Shown here: positions 29,385 through 39,877 of the stretch, piece after piece
Layout of the letters: each line of letters starts with the position of its first letter
Numbering within the stretch: position 1 is the stretch's first letter
DNA from: Roseateles depolymerans
GTDB taxonomy: Bacteria; Pseudomonadota; Gammaproteobacteria; Burkholderiales; Burkholderiaceae_C
NCBI RefSeq assembly: GCF_003387155.1
Contig: NZ_QUMT01000004.1
Coordinates: forward strand, 62,001 to 126,000
Direction: 5' to 3'
Length of the DNA: 64,000 nt
Translations under genes and position numbers: made by a program
Notes under the pieces: model-generated
Database searches by the model: none
The model's input: only the letters and a program-made list of their open reading frames with translations
Told to the model about the DNA's origin: nothing

Positions 29385-31603
29385 GGTGATGCTCCCGGAG
29401 TGGGTCGTGACGCCCCGCGCTGGGCGGACGGTGGGAGGGCGGGGGTGGCCGTGGGACGGGTCGGCGCAGGGGCCGATCGGAGGCTGGACGATGCCGGCCG
29501 GGCGGGCTGCGTCACCGCGTTGGCTGCCGGCACCGATGATGCCGCGGATGCCGCTGGCGCACCGGACGCCGCTGGCTCAGGCCCCGCATTAGGCCCCGCA
29601 GAAGACGCGGAAGACGCCGCCGACGCCGCCGACGCCGCCACCCCCGGCACGTTCATCTGACCCGGCAGCGGCACATCCACCGCGCGCCGCGGCGTGCCAA
29701 TCGGTGCGGTGGTCTGGCCCAGCTGCGTCTTGGCGATGTCTTCCTCGCTGGGGTAGAGGCCCTCCAGCACATAGTCGAACACCCGGCGGGCAATCGGTGC
29801 GGCCGAGGTGGAGCCGAAGCCCGCGTTCTCCACGATCAGCGCCAGCGCGATCCGTGGCGAGTCATACGGCGCAAAGGCGATGTAGAGCGAGTGGTCCCGC
29901 TTGCGCTCGTCCGCCTTGATGCTGCTGTAGGTCTGGCCGGCGCGCAGGCCGATGGCCTGGGCGGTGCCGGTCTTGCCGCCGCTGGCATAGGGCGCGCCCG
30001 CAAACACTGCGCGCGAGGTGCCCTCCAGCGTCACGTCATGCATCGCATTGCGGATCACCTCCACATCATTGCGGCGCAGCGCCAGCGGTTCCAGGGCATC
30101 GCTGGCGGTGCGGTGCTCGGTATGCCGCACCACGTCCTCGATCTCCCGCACCAGGCGTGGCCGGTAACGCTGGCCGCCGGTGGACAGGGTGGACATGGCC
30201 GTGGCCAGCTGCAGCATGGTGAAGTTGTTGTAGCCCTGGCCGATGCCCAGCGAAATCGTCTCGCCGGCAAACCACTTCTGCTGCTCGGGCCGGCGGAACT
30301 TCTTCTTTTTCCACTCGGTCGACGGCAGGTCGCCGGTCACTTCGCCCAGCAGGTCGATCTCCGTCTTGCGACCGAAGCCGAAGGGCTCGAGCTGGTCATG
30401 GATCATGTCCACGCCCATCTCGTTGGCCAGCGAATAGAAGTAGACGTTGGACGAGGTGACGATGGCCAGCCGCATGTCCTTCGGACCGGCCCGGTCGCCT
30501 TCCGCGCTGCCGAAGGTGCGGCCGCCGAAGCTGTAGGTCAGGTTGTCCTGGATCACCAGGCTGGGCGAGCGCTTGCCGGTGTTCAGCGCCGCCATGGCCA
30601 TGTAGGGCTTGAAGGTGGAGCCTGGCGGATAGGTACCCCGCAGCGCGCGGTTGAGCAGCGGCTTGTCGATGTTCTCGTTCAGGTCGCGCCAGCTGTCGGC
30701 GTCGATGCCGTCCACGAACAGGTTGGGGTCGAAGGACGGCTTGGAGACAAAGGCCAGCACCTCGCCATTGCGCGGGTCGATGGCCACCAGCGCGCCGCGG
30801 CGGTCGCCATAGAGCTTCTCCACCAGCGCCTGCAGCTTGATGTCGATGGACAGGTGCAGCGTGTTGCCCGGCGTCGGCGGACGGTTGCGCAGGCGGCGGA
30901 TGGCGCGGCCGCCCGCGCTGGTCTCCATTTCCTCGAAGCCGGTCTGGCCGTGCAGCTCCCGCTCGTAGGCCTGCTCCAGGCCCAGCTTGCCGATGTACTC
31001 GGTGCCGCGGTAGTTGCTGACGTCCTCTTCCGGCCAGTCGTCCATGGCCTTCTTCTCGGCCTGGTTGATGCGGCCGATATAGCCCAGCATGTGGCTGCCC
31101 ACCTCGCCCATCGGATAGCTGCGGAACAGGCGCGCCTTGATGTCCACACCGGGAAAGCGGAAGCGCTGGGCGGCGAACTTGGCCACTTCGGTGTCGGTCA
31201 GCTTGGTGCGGATGGGCAGGGACTCGAAGTTCTTGCTTTCTTCCATCAGCCGCTTGAAGCGGCGGCGGTCGCGCGGCTGGATGTCGATGACGCCGGCCAG
31301 TTGGTCGATCGTCTCTTCCAGGTCCGCCACCTTCGACGGCGTGATCTCCAGCGTGTAGGCCGAGTAGTTGCTGGCCAGCACCACGCCGTTGCGGTCCACG
31401 ATCAAGCCGCGGTTGGGCACGATGGGCACGACCGAGATGCGGTTGGATTCCGCCCGCTCCAGCAGCGTGTCGTGCTGCGCCACCTGCAGGAACAGCAGCC
31501 GGGCCACCAGCAGCCCGAAACAGAACAGCACGAACAGGGCGGCCGCGACCAGCCGCAGCCGGAAGCGCGACAACTCCTGATGCAGGTTCTTCAGAACCGT
31601 CAT
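29381..31603 (-). CDS. mrdA: Penicillin-binding protein 2 (transpeptidase MrdA)
   Basis: A 740-residue class B PBP that cross-links peptidoglycan during elongation. N-terminal anchor helix (about residues 17-39), pedestal domain, then the transpeptidase motifs STFK (in YPPGSTFKPYMA), SSN (VTSSNVYFYSLA) and KTG (GGKTGTAQAIG). The last about 110 residues form an Ala/Pro/Ser-rich tail with no domain, longer than in E. coli (633 residues). It overlaps rodA and follows mreD by 20 bp. Confidence 0.97.
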   Translation of the reverse strand: MTVLKNLHQELSRFRLRLVAAALFVLFCFGLLVARLLFLQVAQHDTLLERAESNRISVVPIVPNRGLIVDRNGVVLASNYSAYTLEITPSKVADLEETIDQLAGVIDIQPRDRRRFKRLMEESKNFESLPIRTKLTDTEVAKFAAQRFRFPGVDIKARLFRSYPMGEVGSHMLGYIGRINQAEKKAMDDWPEEDVSNYRGTEYIGKLGLEQAYERELHGQTGFEEMETSAGGRAIRRLRNRPPTPGNTLHLSIDIKLQALVEKLYGDRRGALVAIDPRNGEVLAFVSKPSFDPNLFVDGIDADSWRDLNENIDKPLLNRALRGTYPPGSTFKPYMAMAALNTGKRSPSLVIQDNLTYSFGGRTFGSAEGDRAGPKDMRLAIVTSSNVYFYSLANEMGVDMIHDQLEPFGFGRKTEIDLLGEVTGDLPSTEWKKKKFRRPEQQKWFAGETISLGIGQGYNNFTMLQLATAMSTLSTGGQRYRPRLVREIEDVVRHTEHRTASDALEPLALRRNDVEVIRNAMHDVTLEGTSRAVFAGAPYASGGKTGTAQAIGLRAGQTYSSIKADERKRDHSLYIAFAPYDSPRIALALIVENAGFGSTSAAPIARRVFDYVLEGLYPSEEDIAKTQLGQTTAPIGTPRRAVDVPLPGQMNVPGVAASAASAASSASSAGPNAGPEPAASGAPAASAASSVPAANAVTQPARPASSSLRSAPAPTRPTATPALPPSAQRGASRPTPGASP

Positions 31604-31623
31604 GGCTGCCTGTGTCCTTCAGC

Positions 31624-32145
31624 TCAAAGCGGGCGGTGGGCGTCGGGATCCGGCGCCCGGCGCTGCGGGGCCAGCAGCAGCAGCGTGGCCAGCGGCCACA
31701 GCAGCGCCTCCAGCAGCGGTGCCAGGAAGAAGCTCCAGTCCGGCCACATGCCGCCCACCATCAACCGCACGGTCAAGGCGATGACCTGCGCCAGCATGAA
31801 CAGCGGCAGCACATGCAGGGCCTGCGCCCAGAGGGAGAACCACAGCAGTCGGCGGTGCAGGGCCACGGCGCCGAAGGCCAGCAGGCTGTAGGCCAGCGCG
31901 TGCTGGCCCAGCAGGGCGCCGTGATGCACGTCCACCATCAGTCCGAAGAAGAAGGCCCAGCCCACGCCCACGCGGCGCGGCTGGTGCACGTTCCAGAACA
32001 CCAGCGTCAGGGCCAGCACGTCCGGCATCCAGGGCTGGCGACCCACCGGCACCATGTCCACCAGCAGGGCCACGACCAGGCTGAAGGTGATGAACAGGGG
32101 GTTGGCCGGCAGCAGGAGCTGGCTGGTGCCACGCGGCATGATCAT
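31624..32145 (-). CDS. mreD: Rod shape-determining protein MreD
   Basis: A 173-residue membrane protein of about five or six helices that links MreC, RodA and PBP2 in the elongasome. The segment AFFFGLMVDVHHGALLGQHALAYSLLAFGA is the typical MreD core. The start overlaps the mreC stop by four bases (ATGA). Confidence 0.93.
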   Translation of the reverse strand: MIMPRGTSQLLLPANPLFITFSLVVALLVDMVPVGRQPWMPDVLALTLVFWNVHQPRRVGVGWAFFFGLMVDVHHGALLGQHALAYSLLAFGAVALHRRLLWFSLWAQALHVLPLFMLAQVIALTVRLMVGGMWPDWSFFLAPLLEALLWPLATLLLLAPQRRAPDPDAHRPL

Positions 32146-33215
32146 CGCGATGCTCCTTTGGGGGCGGCGGATGCGGGGCGGGCGGCCGCCGGGATGGCTG
32201 AAGCGCCGGATGAAGCGCCGGATGAAGCACCGGAAGCGGCCTCACCGGCCGTGGCTGGGCTCCGGGCTGCGCGCCCGGACTTGCCCTTGCCCTTGCCGGC
32301 CGCCTCTGCCGTCGCCGCGGCACTGGCCGCTTCGGCTTCGGCCTCGGCACGGGCGGCCTCCTGGCCGACCAGCGGCTCCAGCACCAGCACATGGCGGGCG
32401 CTGTCCGGCTGGGCCACCGGTGCCAGGCCCACGCGGGCGAAACTGGTGTCGCCCCGGCGTTCCACTTCACTCACCTTGGCCACCGGCAAGCCGGGCGGAT
32501 AAACGCCGTCCAGGCCCGAGGTGACCAGGTCATCCCCGGCCTTGATGTCGGCATTGGCCGCAATGAAGCGCAGCTCCATCACGCCGCGCTCGCCGCCATA
32601 TGCGACGCCGCGCTGCTGCGTGCGGGCATTGAGCACCGGGATGGTCGCCTCGCGGTCGGTCAGCAGGGTCACCTCGGCCGACAGCGGATACACCCGCGTC
32701 ACCTGCCCCAGCACCCCGGCATCGTTGACCACCGGCGCGCCCAGGCGCACACCCCGATGACCGCCCCGGTCGATGACGATGCGGCGGGAGAAGGGGTCCG
32801 GCGCCTCGTACAGCACCTCGGCCGCCAGGCCCTTGACCGGCAGCGCCTCGCGCAGGTCCAGCAGCGAGCGCAGACGCTGGTTCTCCGCCTGCAGCTGGTT
32901 GGCCCGGCTCAGGATGACGGCCTGTTCGGCCAGCTGTCGGCGGGCCTGGTTCTCGGCCTCGGTGGCCCGTTCCATGCCGCGGGAATAGTCGCCGGCCTGC
33001 TCCCAGGCATCCACTGGCACCAGCAGCACCCGCTGCAGCGGATGCAGGGCCAGCGCCAGGCCGGCGCGGGCCGGGGCGGTGACGTTGAAGCGCGCGTCCG
33101 CCACCATGAGAAACACCGCCAGTGCCGCACAAAAGGCCAGCTTCGTCAGCGCAGACGGCCCTTCGCGGAACAGAGGCGGTGGATTGCGATCCAGAGTGCC
33201 CAGTGGCATGACCAT
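32142..33215 (-). CDS. mreC: Rod shape-determining protein MreC
   Basis: A 357-residue bitopic protein: anchor helix after LFREGPSALTKLAF, coiled coil (about residues 75-120: RATEAENQARRQLAEQAVILSRANQL), then the two beta-barrel lobes with SRRIVIDRGGHRGVRLGAPVVND and GDDLVTSGLDGVYPPGLPVAKV. The C-terminal 80 or so residues are low-complexity Ala/Ser/Gly/Lys, encoded in part by a 12-base tandem repeat (32200-32235). It scaffolds the elongation complex in the periplasm. Start could also be the ATG six bases later. Confidence 0.95.
   Translation of the reverse strand: MVMPLGTLDRNPPPLFREGPSALTKLAFCAALAVFLMVADARFNVTAPARAGLALALHPLQRVLLVPVDAWEQAGDYSRGMERATEAENQARRQLAEQAVILSRANQLQAENQRLRSLLDLREALPVKGLAAEVLYEAPDPFSRRIVIDRGGHRGVRLGAPVVNDAGVLGQVTRVYPLSAEVTLLTDREATIPVLNARTQQRGVAYGGERGVMELRFIAANADIKAGDDLVTSGLDGVYPPGLPVAKVSEVERRGDTSFARVGLAPVAQPDSARHVLVLEPLVGQEAARAEAEAEAASAAATAEAAGKGKGKSGRAARSPATAGEAASGASSGASSGASAIPAAARPASAAPKGASR
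32200..32235 (-). repeat. 12-base tandem repeat in the 3' end of mreC
   Basis: Two exact copies and one near copy of gaagcgccggat in tandem. On the minus strand they encode repeated Gly/Ala/Ser residues (SGASSGASSGAS) in the low-complexity MreC tail. Changes in copy number would keep the reading frame. Confidence 0.7.
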
Positions 33216-33341
33216 CTCAACGCATGAGAGTCAGGGAACAAGAGGGGGCCAACGAGCAACTGCTGCTGGCCACCGAAGGACGCCAGCGGCCACCGGTGGA
33301 CCACCCCGGTGGTGGGGCCGCCGGATGTCCGCGCATCACGG

Positions 33342-34788
<1,447 letters not shown>

Positions 34789-35088
34789 ATGGCCCTGACC
34801 CAAGACGACGTCAGCCGGATCGCCCATCTGGCCCGGCTGGAACTCTCCGGCGACGAGCAGGCCGCCCTGCTCCCGCAGCTCAATGGTTTCTTCTCCATCG
34901 TGGAGCAGATGCGTGCGGTGGACACCAGCGGTGTCGCCCCTTTGTACACCCCGCTGTCGGCGGTCCAGGAAGTGGCCCTGCGCCTGCGGGAAGACCGTGT
35001 CACTGAAACCGACCAGCGCGCGCTGAACCAGCGCAGCGCTCCCGCCGTGGAAGACGGCCTGTTCCTGGTTCCCAAGGTCATCGAATGA
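34789..35088 (+). CDS. gatC: Asp-tRNA(Asn)/Glu-tRNA(Gln) amidotransferase subunit GatC
   Basis: A 99-residue subunit that stabilises GatA and GatB. Typical sequence: [39 protein letters not shown] and the tail [17 protein letters not shown] chose ATG 34789 (MALTQDD), which gives the usual length. The stop overlaps the gatA start (ATGA). Confidence 0.97.
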   Translation: MALTQDDVSRIAHLARLELSGDEQAALLPQLNGFFSIVEQMRAVDTSGVAPLYTPLSAVQEVALRLREDRVTETDQRALNQRSAPAVEDGLFLVPKVIE

Positions 35089-36587
35089 CGACGCCGCTTC
35101 ATCTCCTGGGCGTGGCCGACCTCAGCCGCGCACTCCGTCAGAAACAGGTCAGCAGCCTGGAAGTCACGCAACATCTGCTTGCGCGTGTTGCCGCCTCCAA
35201 CGATCTGGGCGCATTTCTTCATGTGGACGAAGCCGCCGCGCTGGCCCGCGCCCGTGCGGCCGACGCCCGCCTGGCCCAGGGCGACGGCGACCTGCCCGGT
35301 GGCGCCCTGATCGGCGTGCCGCTGGCGCACAAGGACATCTTCGTCACGCAGGACATGCCCACCACCGCGGGCTCGCTCATGCTCAAGGGCTACATGAGCC
35401 CGTTCGACGCCACCGTGGTGGACCGGCTCAATGCCGCCGGCACCGTGTCGCTGGGCAAGCTCAACTGCGACGAGTTCGCCATGGGCTCGGCCAATGAAAA
35501 CAGCGCCTATGGCCCGGCGCTGAACCCCTGGGACACGCAGCGCGTGCCCGGCGGCTCCTCGGGCGGCTCGGCCACCGCCGTCGCGGCGCGCCTGGTGCCG
35601 GCCGCCACCGGCACCGACACCGGCGGCTCCATCCGTCAGCCGGCCAGCTTCACCGGCATCACCGGCATCAAGCCTACCTACGGCGTGTGCTCGCGCTACG
35701 GCATGATCGCCTTCGCCTCCAGCCTGGACCAGGCCGGCGTGATGGCCCGCTCCGCCGAGGACTGCGCCCTGCTGCTGTCGGCCATGAGCGGCTTCGACGA
35801 GCGCGACGCCACCAGCGTCCAGCAGCCGCCGCAGGACTTCAGCGCGCAGTTGCATCAGGCACGCGACGGCGCCACGGCCAGCCAGCCGCTCAAGGGGCTG
35901 CGCATCGGCCTGCCGCGCGAGTTCTTCCCCGCCGCGTTGAGTGCCGACGTGAACCAGGCGGTCCGCGCGGGTCTGGCCGAGCTGGAAAAGCTGGGCGCCA
36001 CGCTGGTGGATGTCAGCCTGCCGCGCACGGAACTGGCCATCCCGGTGTACTACATCATTGCGCCGGCCGAGGCCAGCTCCAACCTCTCCCGCTTCGACGG
36101 GGTGAAGTTCGGCCATCGCGCCCAGCAGTACGACGACCTGCTGGACATGTACAAGAAGACCCGCGCCCAAGGCTTTGGCGCCGAGGTCAAGCGCCGGATC
36201 ATGATCGGCAGCTACGTGCTGTCCCATGGCTACTACGACGCCTACTACCTGCAGGCCCAGAAGCTGCGCCGCATGATCGCCGACGACTTCCAGCAGGCCT
36301 TCCAGCACTGCGACCTGATCGCCGGCCCGGTGGCCCCGACGGTGGCCTGGAAGCGCGGCGAAGGCTCGGACGATCCGGTCAAGGCCTACCTGGCCGACAT
36401 CTTCACCCTGCCCGGCTCGCTGGCCGGTCTGCCGGGCATGAGCGTCCCGGTGGGCGTGGGGGACGGTGGCCTGCCGGTCGGCCTGCAATTGCTGGGCAAC
36501 TATTTCAAGGAAGGAATGCTGCTGCATGCCGCCCATGCGCTGCAGCAGGCCACTGACTGGCATCAAAAGGCGCCGGCGGGGGTGTGA
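35085..36587 (+). CDS. gatA: Asp-tRNA(Asn)/Glu-tRNA(Gln) amidotransferase subunit GatA
   Basis: A 500-residue amidase-signature enzyme that releases ammonia from glutamine. The catalytic Lys (PLAHKDIF) and Ser pair ([14 protein letters not shown] and [16 protein letters not shown]) are visible. It overlaps gatC, and its stop overlaps or abuts the gatB start. The presence of GatCAB implies that Gln-tRNA and perhaps Asn-tRNA are made by transamidation. Confidence 0.98.
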   Translation: MTTPLHLLGVADLSRALRQKQVSSLEVTQHLLARVAASNDLGAFLHVDEAAALARARAADARLAQGDGDLPGGALIGVPLAHKDIFVTQDMPTTAGSLMLKGYMSPFDATVVDRLNAAGTVSLGKLNCDEFAMGSANENSAYGPALNPWDTQRVPGGSSGGSATAVAARLVPAATGTDTGGSIRQPASFTGITGIKPTYGVCSRYGMIAFASSLDQAGVMARSAEDCALLLSAMSGFDERDATSVQQPPQDFSAQLHQARDGATASQPLKGLRIGLPREFFPAALSADVNQAVRAGLAELEKLGATLVDVSLPRTELAIPVYYIIAPAEASSNLSRFDGVKFGHRAQQYDDLLDMYKKTRAQGFGAEVKRRIMIGSYVLSHGYYDAYYLQAQKLRRMIADDFQQAFQHCDLIAGPVAPTVAWKRGEGSDDPVKAYLADIFTLPGSLAGLPGMSVPVGVGDGGLPVGLQLLGNYFKEGMLLHAAHALQQATDWHQKAPAGV

Positions 36588-36592
36588 ACGCT

Positions 36593-38047
36593 ATGAGCAA
36601 GAACAGCAAACTGGTGCGCGGGTACGAGGTCGTGATCGGCCTGGAAAACCACGTGCAACTCTCCACGGCCTCCAAGATCTTCAGCGGTTCCTCCACCGCC
36701 TTCGGGGCTGCCCCCAACACGCAGGCCAGCGCGGTGGACCTGGCCCTGCCCGGCACGCTGCCGGTGCTCAACCGCGGCGCGGTGGAGCGGGCCATCCGCT
36801 TCGGTCTGGCCGTCGGTGCCAAGGTGGCGCCGCTGTCCATCTTCGCCCGCAAGAACTACTTCTATCCGGACCTGCCCAAGGGCTACCAGATCAGCCAGTA
36901 CGAGATCCCGGTCGTGCAGGGCGGCAAGATCGAGTTCATGGTGGACGGCGAGCGCAAGGTGGTGAACCTCACCCGCGCCCACCTGGAAGAGGACGCCGGC
37001 AAGAGCCTGCACGAGGACTATCACGGCCAGTCCGGCATCGACCTGAACCGTGCCGGCACGCCGCTGCTGGAGATCGTCTCCGAGCCGGAGATCCGCTCCG
37101 CCGCCGAGGCCGCGGAATATGCCAAGACGCTGCATGCGCTGGTCATGTGGCTGGGCATCTGCGACGGCAACATGCAGGAAGGCTCCTTCCGCTGCGACGT
37201 CAACGTGTCGGTGCGCAAGCCCGGTGAACCGTTCGGCACGCGCCGCGAGATCAAGAACCTCAACAGCTTCCGCTACCTGGTGGACGCGGTGCACTATGAG
37301 GTGAACTGGCAGATCGACCGCATCGAGGACGGGCTGGAGATCCAGCAGGCCACCGTGCTCTACAACCCGGACACCGGCGAGACCCGGGCCATGCGCACCA
37401 AGGAAGATGCGGCCGACTACCGCTACTTCCCGGACCCGGACCTGCCGCCGCTAATGATTGCGCCGGACTGGATCGAGCGGGTGCGGGGCGACATGCCGGA
37501 GCTGCCGGCGGTCATGGCCGCGCGCTTCCAGGACACCGATGGCCTGCCCGCCTACGACGCGCTGATGATGACGCAGAGCCTGGCCACGGCCCGGTTCTAC
37601 GAGGCGGCCCGAGAGGTCAGCGGCGCGCCCAAGCTGGTGGCGAACTGGCTGATGGGCGAGGTCTCGCGCCGGCTCAATGCCGAGGAACGCGACATTGAGT
37701 CCGCCCCGGTCACGCCGACGCAGCTGGGCCAGCTGATCCGCCGCATCCAGGACGGCACCATCTCGAACAACTCCGCCAAGCAGGTCTTCGAGGCCCTGTG
37801 GACCGGCGAGGCATCGGACGTGGACGCCGTCATCGACGCCAAGGATTTGAAGCAGTCCAACGACACGGGTGAGCTCGAACGCATCCTGGACGAGGTGCTG
37901 GCGGCCAATGCCAAGTCGGTGGAGGAATTCCGCGCCGGCAAGGAGAAGGCGTTCAATGCGCTGGTCGGCCAGGCCATGAAGGCGACCAAGGGCAAGGCCA
38001 ATCCGGCGGCGGTGAATGAGCTGCTGAAGAAGAAGCTGGGCGCTTGA
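36593..38047 (+). CDS. gatB: Asp-tRNA(Asn)/Glu-tRNA(Gln) amidotransferase subunit GatB
   Basis: A 484-residue kinase/tRNA-binding subunit that activates mischarged Glu-tRNA or Asp-tRNA. Family blocks: [53 protein letters not shown], and the C-terminal YqeY-like domain ending [15 protein letters not shown] 36593 (MSKNSKL) or the GTG at 36584, which overlaps the gatA stop, are both possible starts. Confidence 0.97.
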   Translation: MSKNSKLVRGYEVVIGLENHVQLSTASKIFSGSSTAFGAAPNTQASAVDLALPGTLPVLNRGAVERAIRFGLAVGAKVAPLSIFARKNYFYPDLPKGYQISQYEIPVVQGGKIEFMVDGERKVVNLTRAHLEEDAGKSLHEDYHGQSGIDLNRAGTPLLEIVSEPEIRSAAEAAEYAKTLHALVMWLGICDGNMQEGSFRCDVNVSVRKPGEPFGTRREIKNLNSFRYLVDAVHYEVNWQIDRIEDGLEIQQATVLYNPDTGETRAMRTKEDAADYRYFPDPDLPPLMIAPDWIERVRGDMPELPAVMAARFQDTDGLPAYDALMMTQSLATARFYEAAREVSGAPKLVANWLMGEVSRRLNAEERDIESAPVTPTQLGQLIRRIQDGTISNNSAKQVFEALWTGEASDVDAVIDAKDLKQSNDTGELERILDEVLAANAKSVEEFRAGKEKAFNALVGQAMKATKGKANPAAVNELLKKKLGA

Positions 38048-38143
38048 TCGGCGCTTGATCGGCATTTCAGCGGGCGCCTGACCGGGCGCCCGGCCTGAGC
38101 TTGGTGGGGCTCGATCCGCAGGCCCCTTTTCAGCAGCCGATCT

Positions 38144-38872
38144 TCAGCGGCTGGCGGGCCCGGAAGGTGGCACCGTCGGGGCCACCTTCGTGGCTACCGG
38201 CTTGTCCGGCATCCCGGGCGGCTGGCCCGCCCACATGCGGCGAAGTCGAGCCAACTCGTCATCAAAAATCCGGTTCAACCGGACGATCTCGGCCCGCTGG
38301 TTTTCAATCGATTCGCGCTGCGCGGCGGCTGCGGCCTCGTTGGTATCCAGCTGGTGCTGCAGCTTGAACGGCAGCCGCTTGCCCTTGTAGAACTCGGTTT
38401 CCTCCATCAGCGGCTTGCGCTCGGCCGACAGGTCCTTGAGCCGCTGCTCGGACAGCTGCATGGCCTTGCGGATGTCGTCCAGCGCCGCTTCACGCGCCCG
38501 CTGATGGGCGGCTTCGTCCTTGTAGCGCTGCAGCAGATTCCGGTCGCGCCGGATGGCGTCCTGCTGGAGGGCTTTTTCGTTGTCCAGCTGTCGCTTGCGG
38601 GCCTCGGCGGCCGCCTGCTCTTCGGGCGACATCGCCGGCGGCACCATGCGACGGGTAGAGCCGTCGGTGTTGAGCAGACGCTGCTCGCGGCTGGCGCATT
38701 CGGGAATCGGCCGGTCGGAGGTGAGCTTGCGGCCGTCCTGCGTCACGCAGGTGTAGATGCCGCCGATCGTGGTGGACTTGTCCTGGGCATGCACCGGCAG
38801 GGCTGTGAGCGTCATCGTGATCGCCGTCACCGCCGTCACTGCCGTCAGCGGCATGAACACCGCAAGAGGCAT
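38144..38872 (-). CDS. DUF4124 domain-containing protein with coiled coil
   Basis: A 242-residue exported protein from ATG 38872. A signal peptide (MPLAVFMPLTAV...ALPVHAQ) is followed by the DUF4124-like block GIYTCVTQDGRKLTSDRPIPEC, then about 130 residues of charged coiled coil (EEQAAAEARKRQLDNEKALQQ ...) and a Pro-rich tail. The frame is open to ATG 39028, which overlaps the pyrE stop (TGATG), so coupled translation from there is possible, but it would give 52 odd residues before the signal peptide. Function unknown. Confidence 0.75.
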   Translation of the reverse strand: MPLAVFMPLTAVTAVTAITMTLTALPVHAQDKSTTIGGIYTCVTQDGRKLTSDRPIPECASREQRLLNTDGSTRRMVPPAMSPEEQAAAEARKRQLDNEKALQQDAIRRDRNLLQRYKDEAAHQRAREAALDDIRKAMQLSEQRLKDLSAERKPLMEETEFYKGKRLPFKLQHQLDTNEAAAAAQRESIENQRAEIVRLNRIFDDELARLRRMWAGQPPGMPDKPVATKVAPTVPPSGPASR

Positions 38873-39027
38873 CACCGCCGTGCCTCGGCCCGCGGCTCCC
38901 CCCTGGCGACCCACGCCCGCATCGGCCAGGACGATACCGTCCAAGCCCCGGGGGATCAGACCGCATCGACGAAGACGAGCCATCAGCGAAGGCAGGCGGG
39001 GCAGCGGCAGGAACGAGGGCGGGCGCA

Positions 39028-39723
39028 TCAGACTCCGTAGCGATCTCTGTAGGCGTGAACGGCGGCGGCGTGGGCGGCCACGGCCGCGCTGCTGGTCGAT
39101 CCGAGATACTGAAGCAAGTCAGCGAGCCCGGCAATCGCGATCACCGGAAGTTGCAATTGCTCGCGCACATACTGTACTGCCGACCAAGGCAGATCCTGGC
39201 CGTTCTCTGCCGCCTTTTCCTGGCGGTCCAGGGCAATGGACACGCCGCAAGGCGTGGCACCAGCGGCCTGGATCATCGCAATGGATTCCCGCACGGACGT
39301 ACCGGCGGAGATCACGTCGTCAATGATCAACACCCGGCCATGCACCTTGGCCCCGACCAGGGTCCCGCCCTCGCCGTGGTCCTTGGCTTCCTTGCGGTTG
39401 TAGGCGAAGGGCTTGTTGTGACCCAGGCGGGCCAGCTCGATCGACACGGCCGCGGCCAGGGTGATGCCCTTGTAGGCCGGGCCGAAGATCATGTCGAAGT
39501 CCAGGCCCGAGGCAATCAGGCGCTGGGCATAGAAGTGCGCCAGGCGGCCCAGCTTCACGCCGTCGTCGAACAGTCCGGCATTGAAGAAGTACGGGCTCAG
39601 GCGACCGGCCTTGGTCTTGAACTCACCAAACCGCAGCACACCGGCCTCCACGGCGAAGGCGACGAAGTCCTGGGCGAGCCCGTCGAGGGCGGGCGCCGAG
39701 GCGGAACCGGAAGTGGCGGTCAT
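39028..39723 (-). CDS. pyrE: Orotate phosphoribosyltransferase
   Basis: A 231-residue enzyme of pyrimidine synthesis that joins orotate to PRPP. The PRPP loop VLIIDDVISAGTSVRESI and the FGPAYKGITLAAAVS and AYNRKEAKDHGEGG segments are diagnostic. In many Burkholderiales pyrE lies beside an exonuclease III gene; here a TonB receptor gene sits between them. Confidence 0.97.
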   Translation of the reverse strand: MTATSGSASAPALDGLAQDFVAFAVEAGVLRFGEFKTKAGRLSPYFFNAGLFDDGVKLGRLAHFYAQRLIASGLDFDMIFGPAYKGITLAAAVSIELARLGHNKPFAYNRKEAKDHGEGGTLVGAKVHGRVLIIDDVISAGTSVRESIAMIQAAGATPCGVSIALDRQEKAAENGQDLPWSAVQYVREQLQLPVIAIAGLADLLQYLGSTSSAAVAAHAAAVHAYRDRYGV

Positions 39724-39771
39724 GGCGGAATCTGGAAGTCGTGCTGGCGCGGGATTGTAGGTGCCGCCCGC

Positions 39772-39804
39772 AAGAAAAAGCCCGCCCCCCGGAAGGGGGC
39801 GGGC
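39772..39804 (-). terminator. Terminator downstream of TonB receptor
   Basis: A GC-rich stem GCCCGCCCCC / GGGGGCGGGC (39780-39804) followed on the minus strand by TTTTTCTTG. It separates the TonB receptor from pyrE. Confidence 0.85.
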
Positions 39805-39877
39805 GGCAGGGCAACACCGGGCTGGCGGGACGGGCCCCGCCGGCCTCAGGTCCTCAGTCGATCAGGAGATCAGAAGA

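Noticed and set aside
38072-38092. GGGCGCC / GGCGCCC hairpin after gatB as a terminator
   Set aside because: It has no T-run on either strand; it could only be a weak Rho-dependent or processing site.
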